Shown piece by piece: positions 51,663 to 62,123 of a stretch of 64,000 nt of DNA. Under the pieces are notes generated by a model. The model was not told the origin of the DNA and ran no database searches. It worked only from the letters and a program-made list of their open reading frames with translations. Positions within the stretch are counted from its first letter, which is position 1; every line of letters starts with the position of its first letter. Made by a program: the position numbers and the translations under genes. The DNA comes from Xanthostigma xanthostigma (lineage: Eukaryota; Arthropoda; Insecta; Raphidioptera; Raphidiidae): assembly GCA_963575645.1 (NCBI GenBank), contig OY754465.1, positions 27,229,501 to 27,293,500 of the forward strand, given 5' to 3'.

Positions 51663-52855
51663 TATGTTATAAAATTCATTCGATTGATGTGTTACTATAA
51701 CAGTGTCATTCACTTACGATATTAAGCATCACATTTGACGACTTGGAATTTTTATTCTTCTTGTTAACCATCGAAGACAGAGCATAATATCGTAACTAAG
51801 GCGTCATTAAGAGGTGCGAAAATTTTTTTGTTCCAGGTACTGAAACTGACAGCCTTGTTAAACTTATAATTAATTTGACACGTAACAATTTACTTTGAAA
51901 ATCTGCGTGTTTGAAATACACTGTCTTCTCTAGAATCGATTAGCACCGAAAATCTCGACTTTATGACATTTATATGAATTTGTATAATTGAGTAGGGTAA
52001 AACCAGGCTATCTATATATTTAAAACACAAGTCCTAAATCTCTAGACAATCCGCCAGCCATCCCTACTAAACCGATTGACACAATTTTTTTTTTAAACTG
52101 AAGCCTTTAGTCCACAGATATGTTATCGCTATGTTAAATAATATGTTTTGTAGAAAATTTATAATTGTTTTACTTTCATAAAAAAACATTTTTTTACTGT
52201 GAGGCCCCCGAAGTGAGATATTTTAAAGAAACAATATTTTACGTAATTTTATCAATATGATGGCGTCGGTGGTTGCGATAACATTTTGAAATTTCTTATC
52301 AAGTTATTCAGGGCATCAAAACAAAACACTTTTTCCGAGTAAACCCCGTATCAACTTTACTACCTACTCTAAACATTGTGACCATATGATTTACTATAAT
52401 ATATTAACGATAGAGTTTCCATGTTCACTTTAATTTTAGAAGTCTGCGTGAAATTTTTTTTATAATTATAATTTTATTTATCTTCGTAAAAAATAAACAA
52501 TATTGCATAACTTGGATTGAGGTATCATTTTAAACAATAGTGATCCCTCTTTCTTTAACTTCCTACCTACTATGGTATGTATTGGATTTAGTCCTAATTT
52601 TTTTTTCAGAATATCTCAAAAAGGAATAACTCGGGTCTTAACTTAGATCTGATTAGATTTTGAACCAAATAGTTTAAGTAGTTCTGAGATATTCAAAAAC
52701 CATCCTCAGTGTCACGTATGGATATCATTTTTTATATGCCTAATCAAGATGTCTATCATTTTCTTTGACTATTAGTAGATCAACAGGACAAACAAGATGA
52801 TCAAACATGTTTCGCTATATCTATACTATTGTATAAAATTGTCCGTATGTATCTA
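51663..52855. other. No gene; possible Helitron 5' end at about 52009
   Basis: TCTATATATTTAAAACAC (52009) followed by AAGTCC, CTAAACCGATTGACAC and TTTTTTTTTAAACTG follows the same order as the Helitron 5' region read from 16693, but at low identity. Otherwise AT-rich without coding signal. Confidence 0.35.
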
Positions 52856-53467
52856 CAGTGGGTGATCAAATTATTACAGCCACTGAGTAAAATTAACATA
52901 TTTACCAGGCTACTCAAGGATATTCACTCGTGGGTCCTGGAGAAATTTTGCCATAGTTTTGACTTTGTGGCAAGGTGCCCAGTCGTGCATAAAATAATAG
53001 TGACGAAATTCCTCCAGGACCAACGAGTGAATGTCCTTGAGTGGCCTGGCAATTTGCCAGACCTCAACCGAATAAGGAACCTATGGAGGTTGATGAAAAG
53101 GGAAATTGCAGAAGTAATTGTCACAAACAAGCGCCAAGTGATCGAGCGCTTGATAGAGGTCTGACATAGATACAAAACAGTCAAAGAAAACTGCTCAAAA
53201 TGCATAGAAAGCATGCCAAGAAGAATCAAGGCTGTAATAGCCGCAAAGGCTGATACCACCAAGTATTAGGCATACCTATTTAACATAAGTTTATTTTTAA
53301 ATTAATGTAATTAATGAAAATTTTTTTAAAATGTGTTCAAGGTTTACTAAAATATTTCATGAAAACTAAATATACAAATAACAATAAAGTATCTTAATTT
53401 CACTATAGGCTCAAAAAAATATGCTAATTTTACTCAGTGGCTCTAATAATAATTTGATCACCCACTG
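52856..53467 (+). mobile_element. Tc1-type element, internally deleted
   Basis: The ends CAGTGGGTGATCAAATTATT and the complement of CAGTGGGTGATCAAATTATT, flanked by TA (52854-52855 and 53468-53469), pair over about 50 bases including CACTGAGTAAAATTA. 612 bp. The interior holds the C-terminal part of a Tc1 transposase and an inverted duplication of part of it at 52912-52950. Confidence 0.85.
52950..53269 (+). pseudogene. Tc1 transposase, C-terminal part
   Basis: The frame reads VTKFLQDQRVNVLEWPGNLP, DLNRIRNLWRLMKREIAEV and, past a TGA at 53162 where the family has tryptophan, RYKTVKENCSKCIESMPRRI and KAVIAAKADTTKY before TAG. This is the end of a Tc1 DD34E transposase. The catalytic glutamate of the usual PIENLW is changed to arginine (RIRNLW), and the DGAPCH segment with the second aspartate is scrambled. 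The N-terminal half is absent. Inactive. Confidence 0.85.
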
Positions 53468-53469
53468 TA

Positions 53470-54587
53470 TGTAGTATGTTTGAACGAATTTAGCTTAAAA
53501 ACTATTTAAATAACTTTGATGAATCTATTTTTGAAATGCTTTTTATGATTCCACTAATGCTATACGCTACTTTTTATCTCGATATTTAAATAGTTTTGTG
53601 AGTTAATAAATTAATTACAGATCGCCCGTAGTAACATCAACGTTATTGGTTGGAGGGTGTATGTGGGAAAAGCGGAGCAACGTATGTAATGAAGATGTAG
53701 TCGCGCGAGTATAGAGACATACACGCGCGAACGGGCATTCTATGCGGACCTATTCTATGAATGCGATTTTTTTTCTTTATGAGTAAATAAAGTAATAAGC
53801 ACTATACAAAAAAAATGTCCATAATCAAAATTTAATCAGGAAATTGATTAACGTACAGTGACAAACTGAAGAAAAAAATATAAAGATCTCGGGGGAAAAT
53901 GGAGTAAATCCTAAGTTAGTTAAGTGAAAGCTTTTTATCAAATTTTTAATTTCCTGGTAAGTGTAATTTCACGAAAAATCATATTTGATCGAATAGCGAC
54001 TTATTTCCTTTTCTTCTAAAGTCTTAAAATGGTAATATAATTTCATAAACAATAAATACGTACCTATTACCTATTCCATTTATTGAAAGCCTACAGTTTT
54101 ATATTAAGAAAAAAATGTACTTGATGGAAACAATATTATCAACAAAACCTTGAATCATAGCGCATGGTGTGCGCCGGCCAAGTTCTCGCAAAGTACTGTA
54201 TTATATTTACACGGACCATTACGAGTCCTTTTGAACCCCCCTGCCGAATTCATCAACCGGTCGTCTGAAGACTAGTCACGTCTAGTCGGTGCTGGCATAT
54301 GTCGTGTGATTTAATGAATAAATTATGGTATATAAACTATGATATTATGTGTCTGGATAATATTATAGCAGAATAAGTAAGAATTGTAAGATGTCGGGAT
54401 CGGTTATTAACACATTATTAAGTAACAGTTATACAGAGCAAAAATACTAAATTTAATTAATAAGATCAAACACAAAAACCTTCTTCTTCTTTGGCAGCGG
54501 CCATACTTATACTTGATATTCTATATGTGTGCTATATCAATTTATTGTCAACTAAACAAGAATGTAACTTTACAAAAAATATTGAAA
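53470..54587. other. No gene seen
   Basis: AT-rich; a local inverted motif CGCGCGAGTATAGAGACATACACGCGCG-like (53701-53730, loop of about 14) and a GC-richer patch (54170-54310) are visible but unassigned. Confidence 0.35.
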
Positions 54588-54846
54588 TTCCACCAAAAAC
54601 AAAAATGTTAACAAAAGGGCCAAGTTCGATACAAACAGCAAGTGGTTTGCCGAAAAGAAAGAACTGAGATCTAAGAAGGTGCCAAGTTTTCAGTTGGCAA
54701 TTTCTTATAAATGACTCGTGTACTATATGTAAACTTGACAAGTGAAAACTTGGCACTTTGTTGGATTTCACTTCTTTTTTTCAGGACACCCACTTGTTTT
54801 AGTTATGAACTTGGCCCTTTTTTCACATTTATGTTTTTGGTGGGAT
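54588..54846. mobile_element. MITE with CCACCAAAAAC ends
   Basis: Left CCACCAAAAACAAAAATG followed by AAAGGGCCAAGTTCGAT pairs with right GAACTTGGCCC followed by CATTTATGTTTTTGGTGGG. The arms are about 40 bases. Inner GTGCCAAGTTTTCA (54680) and TGAAAACTTGGCAC (54746) form a second inverted pair. About 260 bp; no coding sequence; superfamily not determined. Confidence 0.7.
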
Positions 54847-55877
54847 CCATTTTACATTACATCTGAAAGCCGTCGATGACAGCGCGTTCAGTACTTACCT
54901 ATAGGTTATTTTCAGTGATTTTCTATTCACTAGATACATAACCACAGTGCGCTGTACGTTATAGACAGCAAAATAAACGTTTTAACAAAAATTCAAAAAC
55001 ACGTCCATTTTTATATCAAAGGTGATCAATTTTATATCAGAGGAGACCGATTTTTATTCAGAAATTATCCTTACAGCTCTATCTCTGTACGAGGGTAAGA
55101 ACCCTTTCAAAAATTTGAAATAGCACGGGGCGTCAAATGATTCGTCATTGGAAAGAGTTTTTCATTTTTCAAGTAAACTTTCTCATAGTCGCGGTAGTGA
55201 GTCTGAATGATCTCGACATGAAAATCAAACATGAAACGCCGAGGAAATCAAACGCGAATAGCTGAAGAATTCAAACATGCGCTGTAGTATTGTAAATCGT
55301 CAAGCAAGTTTACATGTTTTAACGTTCATTATGTACTCGGTATAAATGTTTGTATAATATGTGCATAACTCTCATCCAAAAACTAACCTCATTAGTGAAT
55401 TTAACAGATAATATGATGGAGAGCGACACATTAGTGACAGACTAATTCTATTTTATTAACATGTATCATGTTTTAGCCCTGGGGTACTAAATTTTTTTGA
55501 GCGTCAATTTTGAGCGTCAATTTTTTCCGCGCAGAAAAAAAAAAAACAAGTTTATAGAATTTCGAATCAATATCGAGGAGAAAACATGATACATGGTTGA
55601 AATTTTTGGTTCTAGAACAGAAATTTAAGTTTGAACGTTATTTTAACCTATATGTTACTAGGCAAGCAGTTTTTTCTGCGGCTATCTCCTCCTAAACTAC
55701 CGAGCAAATTTCGACGATCAATGTGTCGTTTGAAAGGACTCGACGTACAGATGTGCAATAGGGTATCAGAAGTGCGATTAGTGGATTTTAAGGATTGAAT
55801 ATCGATATTCAAAAAATCGATTTTAACCTAACAAAATAGATGATATTATAATGATCAAGCTCTGGAAAAAAAATATA
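54847..55877. other. No gene seen
   Basis: Contains a 15-base inverted pair, CATGTATCATGTTTT (55460) and its exact complement (55580), about 100 bases apart, and a short direct duplication GAGCGTCAATTTT (55500-55525). No coding signal recognised. Confidence 0.4.
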
Positions 55878-56301
55878 TACAGGGTGAGTTTTAAGTTGAT
55901 GCTTTTTTTTACAAAAAAACTCAAAAATAAGAGAGAAACAGCCTTTCGAAGTTTAAATAATTTTTCTTTAATTTTGAGGTCGGTCCTGGGGTTATATTAT
56001 GTCACTATGGAAATAAGTTGTTATTATCAAGTATGTGTATTGTTCTGTTTTTGAGAGAATTGTGTGTGCCTCAATTATTTCTGCGAATACTTGATAATAA
56101 TAACATATTTCCATAGTGACATAATATAACCCCAGGACCGACCTCAAAATTAAAGAAAATTTAATAAAATTTATTTAAACTTCGAAAGGATGTTTCTCTC
56201 TTATTTTTAAGTTTTGATAAAAAAACTATTTGAAATATTTGCTCGTCTATTTGATTTTTACACGCTGTAAAAAAAAGCATCAACTTAAAACTCACCCTGT
56301 A
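55878..56301. mobile_element. Hairpin MITE family X, copy 2
   Basis: TACAGGGTGAGTTTTAAG and its complement form exact ends with TA on both sides (55876-55877, 56302-56303). It matches copy 1 (20441-20918) but the left arm has lost about 50 bases (the CGTGTAAAAATCAAATAG to TTTTTTATC block), making the hairpin asymmetric. No coding sequence. Confidence 0.88.
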
Positions 56302-56688
56302 TATTATGTCAAAATAATTACGGTTTGCTTTTAATTATTATATCTATAAGCAGTTAATTATTTGATTTGAGAAGAAACCAGAGGAATACCATATTTTCAG
56401 TGAGTAGTTTTAAGTTATATTTAAGTATGGGTATGTTATTTTTTATATTTCTCTTTTTTTATAGTGTTTTCAGATGTTGAAAAAAATTTTCATTAATTTT
56501 GCTCGATTTTAGAACAACAAACGACTAGTCAAGTTTAACCGTCTGTATGCAGATTATAATGAAATATCAATTATAATTATCATTGCCTTGCATTTTTTTT
56601 TGCACACTTCTTAAATAGAAAAATTTTAAATACGAGTTTTTCCAGGTAAGCAATAAACATTTTCAAGGCAGACAATATAATTTTAAAT
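56302..56688. other. No gene seen
   Basis: AT-rich; bases 56315-56410 weakly resemble 22075-22190 (AATAATTAC, GTGAGTAGTTTTA), suggesting a further degraded repeat. Confidence 0.35.
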
Positions 56689-57444
56689 AGTTGGCAAAAC
56701 CAAAAGTGCACATCCCGCAAGTTTTCCACTGTATGATAAAAAAATAACAATTAAAAAATATTTTTAATAAATTTAAAAAGATTTAAAAATTTAAAGAAAT
56801 AAATAATTAAAAATTGAAAAAATATTTTTTTTTAAGTTTGCAAAAATAAAAAAAATTAAGAACTATACATAATATAATATATAATTAATATCAAGTGGAA
56901 TAAAATAAAACAAAATAAAAAGAAAAAAAAAGAAAAAAATCAATGATATCGTAAGGAATCGAACCCAGGACCTTGCCCTTGGGGATCCAACGGCATAACC
57001 ATTACGCCACGGCTGCCTAATACGTGTAGTGGTGTTATCACGGTATACAAGTGTAGCACTTGTTTTATGGATTACACTATATTTACACAGCAATTATTAT
57101 ATTGTTTTTAAACTATTAGCTGTCAAAAATAATAAAAAATAAAACTGTTTATAAAAATTAAACTACTGAACACATTTTAGTGAATTTAAATAGGGTTCTG
57201 GTCTGATAGTAAACAAAGTGAATAAAATATAACCCAAGGCAATCCGACCAAAATTGCGATCTGTAGAGTCGTGACGTACGTACGTACGTACATACGTACA
57301 GACCAACCGACAACTGCTGTTTGTGATTTTCAATTACAATTTTAATAGTAATTAACTTAGATATAACTTCTTATATGAACGAAAGTCAGCTCTGACGCAC
57401 AAAGCGATAATAAAGCACATACCGCTAGTTTAGCGGTATGTGCA
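56689..57444 (+). repeat. Repeat family T, full copy 2
   Basis: The same order as 43287-44133, including the tRNA-like unit (56951-57020, minus: A-box GTGGCGTAATGGTTATGCC, B-box GGTCCTGGGTTCGATTCC), the ACGT microsatellite (57273-57300) and the identical 13-bp terminal hairpin (57415-57443). A deletion of about 90 bases lies after AATTTTAATAGT. ATAGTTGG occurs at both outer edges, which could be a target duplication, but ATAGTTGG also begins copy 1, so the boundary is uncertain. Confidence 0.7.
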
Positions 57445-58125
57445 ATAGTTGGAATTTCTATACAATTTGTAAAATTTAATATTAATATTATCTGTCAAAT
57501 TACACTAATAAACATTTTGTACTATTCTCCAATTGACTTTTGTACTGTGGGAGCTTGAAAAATGAAATATTCAACAATTTAAAAAAAAATAATGGTGTGT
57601 ATCTAGGATATGGAAAATCACTGATAATTTTATATTGTAAATGTGATCAGAATAGGAGCAGCCCACACCACTGCATTGGCACTGTACCGTTCCCAACGTG
57701 AACCACTTCTTCTTCTTCTCCTCCTCGTTCTACAGAGTCTCTGACGGCTGTTCTGTTGAGGGCGCCGAGCGAACGAGCGACCGACGCTATCCATCCATTC
57801 CTCCTCGTCTCCGCAAGCGTACAGCAGTGCCACAGTACACTTCCCTCTGGTGCTGGTGGAAATTAATTACAACGCGACAGCCTCTAATTGTCACATTACG
57901 TGACGTTAGATATTAATTCTTACGCTCGATATAACGCCGTTAATGCAATATCCATAAATTGTCAAGAGTGCGTCGTGCACCTCGTTCGTTTTGTATCAGA
58001 CTGTCTCAAACTGTTCAGCAATATACAGCCTGTGATCCAGCAAAATAATAATGACTAGATATAAACAATATATTCTCATAAGATCTAGTACGGTCACTCC
58101 TATTAATTTCTGTACTTCAGGTATA
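57445..58125. other. GC-balanced patch, unrecognised
   Basis: Bases 57660-57920 have CTTCTTCTTCTTCTCCTCCT and GCGCCGAGCGAACGAGCGAC and stand out from the AT-rich context. The open frames on both strands lack known domains. Possible host exon or promoter; no support beyond composition. Confidence 0.3.
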
Positions 58126-59891
58126 TACAGTATGGCTTTTAAAACCCGAACAGCTTTTTATTCGATTAGGTTGCATTTCGATCTCTTTAGATGATTTTTG
58201 TAGTTTTGAGGGGGCAATCGAATGGCGCAGGTTTTTTTACGGTGTTCAGGTGGTGTCCTGCGCAGGTTAACTTTTTTTTAATGGAAACCCGATTTTTTTT
58301 CTCGAAGGTTCGGAATCTTTATTGACAACAAGCAACTTTCATCTCAAATATTTTTTTATTCGAATATCCTGAACCCCGACCACCGAAAAATGTTCCCTGC
58401 GCGATTATTAGAAATAATTATTTTAGCACCTATAATAATACAAACGTACAGCGTGAACAATGGTAACCACACAGAATTGACATGTGTCAATAAAATGTGG
58501 TACAGATTTACATTCATATCATTAATACGTGTGATTTTTAAGAGTGACTGCACTTTGTGAAAACCCTGCGTTATCATGCCACAATACACTAGAGAAGATA
58601 GGGTTGAAATCGTTTCGCTCTATCACGTTAATCAGTTCCTTCGTCAAACCGCAGAGATATTTAGAGCACGTCATCCGGGAAGTCGATTAAGTGTTTCGAC
58701 AGTCAGTGAACTTGTGAATAAATTCCACGAGCTGGGATCAATCACCAATCGAAAAAGGGTTGCTGACCCCAAAGCTTTAGATGCTATAACAAAAATTGAG
58801 GTCCTGGAATCATTTGTTACCACACCTGGTCTTTCTGTTCGGGAGGAGAGCGACACTTCGCGGCTTTCAAGAACAAGTATGCGTAAGGTTTTGAAAGAAT
58901 TCAATTTCAAACCGTATAAAGTTTCCCAACATCAGAAATTAACAGCTGGCGATCCTGTCTTGTAAACCGATTTTTGTGAGACGTTCTCAAGAAATTTAGA
59001 AGAAAACGAGGACATATTGAAGAATATCTGCTTTTCTGATGAGTGCACGTTTTATCTGAATGAACGAGAGAATTTAAATCACCATCGTTACTGGTCTAAC
59101 ACAAAACCCGATTTTGTAAAAGAGACAAGAACCCAGTGGCCTCAAAAAATTAATGTTTGGGCCGGATTTCTTGGTAATGCAGTTATCGGCCCGATATTTT
59201 ATGATCGTAATGGCGAGTTTTATTTGGAAAATATCATCCACTCTCTGATAATGCATGAGAAAGAAAATCGAATTGTTACTCTACCAACAAGATGGAGCCC
59301 CGGCTCTTTTTATGGTACCTGTTCGCCAATGGTTAAACGGTCATTTTCCTAGACAGTGGATCGGGCGGGCTCGCACCTGTGTTATGGCCACCAAGATCAG
59401 CAGACTTAACGTAGATGGATTTCTTTTTCTGGGGGTTCATCAAGTCAATTGTGAGTCGTACGCGTACACAAAATCTTCAGGACTTGAGACAAAAAATCAC
59501 CGCTGCCTGCAGAAAATTTAGAACGAGTGCAAGAAGGGTTTCAAACACGTTTGTACTTTTGTATAGAAATAAATGAATATTTATTAAAATAATAAAATGA
59601 CTTTCAACCTCTTTTTTCGATGGGTCGGGGTTCAGGATCGATTCTAATAAAAAATTGCTTAGGACGAAAGTTGCTTGCTTTTCAATAAATATTCGGAACC
59701 TGCGCGAAAAACTTCGAGTTCCCATTAAAGAAAAGTTAACCTGCGCGGGGCACCACTTGAACACCGCAGATGAAAAAAACCTGCAACATTCGATTGCCCC
59801 CTCAAAACTACAAAAATCATTTGAGGTCGAAAAAAAAAAATGCAATCTGAGCGAATAAAAAGGGTGTTTGGGTTTTAAAAAGCCAACTGTA
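58126..59891 (+). mobile_element. Mariner-related element with 270-bp TIRs
   Basis: The ends TACAGTATGGCTTTTAAAAC and the complement of TACAGTTGGCTTTTTAAAAC, with arms 58126-58390 and 59614-59891. They share CGAACAGCTTTTTATTCG-like, GGGGGCAATCGAAT, CCTGCGCAGGTTAAC and GAACCCCGACC blocks. TA precedes the left end. One transposase gene lies between, in the same orientation. Different termini from the TACAGGGTG group, but a related transposase. Confidence 0.85.
58576..59592 (+). pseudogene. Mariner-related transposase, full length, broken
   Basis: The start MPQYTREDRVEIVSLYHVNQ gives the N-terminal helix-turn-helix, with LRQTAEIFRARHPGS and a second helix-turn-helix (LSRTSMRKVLKEF). After a TAA at 58963: DILKNICFSDECTFYLNE (first aspartate), KINVWAGFLGNAVIGP, LYQQDGAPALFMVPVRQWLN (second), FPRQWIGRAR; then in another frame WPP and MDFFFWGFIKS-like sequence with the third aspartate near 59409. 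The C-terminus (FQTRLYFCIEINE) ends at about 59592. At least one stop and three frame changes are needed to read it. Catalytic residues are still discernible. Confidence 0.85.
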
Positions 59892-61289
59892 AAAGACCGT
59901 ATTAGTCCGAACAGTAACAGAGAGTCAAGTCTTTAAATTGTTATTAGGTAAATAGAGAGAATATAATACCAAAAATTGTGCAAAATTAGGAGACTGATTT
60001 GAGCCCTCACACATTGAAGTCGGTTAACGAGAATTTTTATTATTCGCTACCTTCACAGACCTGTAAATCCTACCGATATTATGTCTGGTGCTACTATTGA
60101 ATCATTAACTTATATAAAGTTAAACTGGCATTTTTTATTTTATTAATAATATTTTATCTTATCTATTATTTTTATGAGATGAATCTCCTCTTCTTAAAAT
60201 GAATTCTTAGAGGACAAAAGAGCAGGTAAATACTTTGATATTTTCATCCATGATAAACTATTAACTCCAAACCCAAAAAGTTTTCTACTTATACATATAA
60301 GTAATTTGAAATCAAAGATTTTTAGTTATTATCTGGTTGTTAATCGTACGTACTAGACATTCTTAAGTTTAAACTATAGTTAAAAAATTGATATACGCAG
60401 CCTTACGTTGCACCAATAAAGAAATTATTTTTTCGAATTAAAACTTTCGAAGGGTATACCTACACTTTGTAATAATCAAAAAATTGAAAGCAAAAATATT
60501 TCAGTGAACGGTGGTGTGAAAAATACATATGTGCCGGGTTTGTTTAATAATCGACGGTACATTAGTTGACGTGATCAGCTATTCTAAGCAATTTAACAAA
60601 CCGATAGTTAACGCACTGCAAGCTTGCGCCCCTAATCTAAAAACATATCAAATGAAAAATGTTATTTGCGATGTGTTTTTTTATTACTGTGTGCTGATAA
60701 TTTTTAACCGAAAGAGGTTAACCATTTTCCATTTTTAAATGTTTATAATATTCCGAGATGTTAACCAATTAAAAAAATTTCCGAGACCGTTTTGTACAGA
60801 ATTCTTACGGATTTTTTTAGTTGGTTCAGTCGTCATTAATATATGTTGCCTAATATCTTCAGCATTTGTGAGCAAATTTGGATGATTCTTTTTTTTCTGT
60901 TTGATAGGGCAAGGGCATACTTTTAAGTCAAGGAGTGGTCTCATATATAATATTAATTTTACTTAAATTTGTTCAGCAGTTTTTTTATAATTTATAACTT
61001 TTTGATATCTAATAGATAGCAAGTATTAGGTTATAACCGATTGATATGAAATTTTTGTTTCCAGTTTTTACCTAAGATTTTTATTAATTTATTATTTGTT
61101 GACAGTCAATTAAAATAACTAATTTAATTTAAAAAAATCTGTGTCACCCTGCGTATCAAATATGACGCAAATCGGGCCTATTGTAAACTTTTTGTCTTAA
61201 AATCATGCACAATTAATAAACCCCCTTTAAAATTGACAGTCAATTACGAAGCAGCCTGTATTGAAAAATAATTTGTTTTAGTTGGTACT
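59892..61289. other. No gene seen
   Basis: AT-rich. TTGAAGTCGGTTAACGAG at 60015 is an isolated end motif of the TCGGTT foldback family. The frames at 60529-60738 and 60735-60944 are unrecognised. Confidence 0.4.
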
Positions 61290-61705
61290 AGTGATGTGCC
61301 GGATCGTTAAAAATGCATATCCGCGGATACGGATCTGAATACGGATATTTGGTTTCAAGATCCGCGGATACGGATACGGATATTTGGTTTCAAGATCCGT
61401 GGATACGGATACGGATCTTAACTTTCTTAGAGTACGCGGCGGTAAATATTGCACATCGACCTTTGGAAAGAGACTGTTATGGGAAAAAGTTATTGACTTC
61501 TTTAAGAGTTAACTCTCATAACAGATTCCAGAGATCGATGTGCAATATCTCATTATAAAGATAGTTTTTTATTAGTACCTTTGAGTTATGTACTATTGGT
61601 ATGGTACTCCACTAAGATAAATTTTTGCAATATAAAGGTGCCAAATACGATTTTAAGAAATAAAAAATAATCTGAATGGAATTTAACAGTTTCTCATTAT
61701 TACAA
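61290..61705. mobile_element. hAT-type MITE, truncated second copy
   Basis: AGTGATGTGCCGGATCG starts the copy, followed by GCATATCCGCGGATACGG, TTTGGTTTCAAGATCC and the central hairpin (61450-61548), in inverse orientation to 49090-49695. It breaks off near GTTTCTCATTATTAC (61692-61705), so the other terminus and its CCGCGGAT array are missing. Confidence 0.8.
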
Positions 61706-62123
61706 AATGCTTTTAATAACAGCAAAATATTTTGCTGTACTATAAAATGGTTTTTGCATTCACAAAAAAGAGTTCTGCTTGAATGTAGCTTAAAAAAAAT
61801 TAAAAAGTTAATTCAACTCGAACACTAAAAGTGCACGCGTACTGCGTCGCAACGTCACAAAAATTTGGCAATGTTGCAGGATCTCATTTTATGCTACATA
61901 CATCATGATATACATTTCCGGATCTCCACTTGACAGATCTCGTTTTGTTCAAATTTTATCACGAAAAATTTAAACGCAGAAATTGTTTCCCCTCTGCGGG
62001 GTTATAGATTAAGGACAATAAAAGGAGCCTTTTTGTGAAAAAGATACTCCAAAAAACCTTTTTTTGTGGTGGACCTCGGGTTGTCTGTAATTTAGTCGGA
62101 TCTCCACTTGATACAAAAACATA
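61706..62123. other. No gene seen
   Basis: CGGATCTCCACTTGA occurs twice (61920 and 62097) about 175 bases apart; otherwise unassigned. Confidence 0.35.

Noticed and set aside
52924-53262. Minus-strand frame in the Tc1 element
   Set aside because: It is antisense to the recognisable transposase and free of domains.
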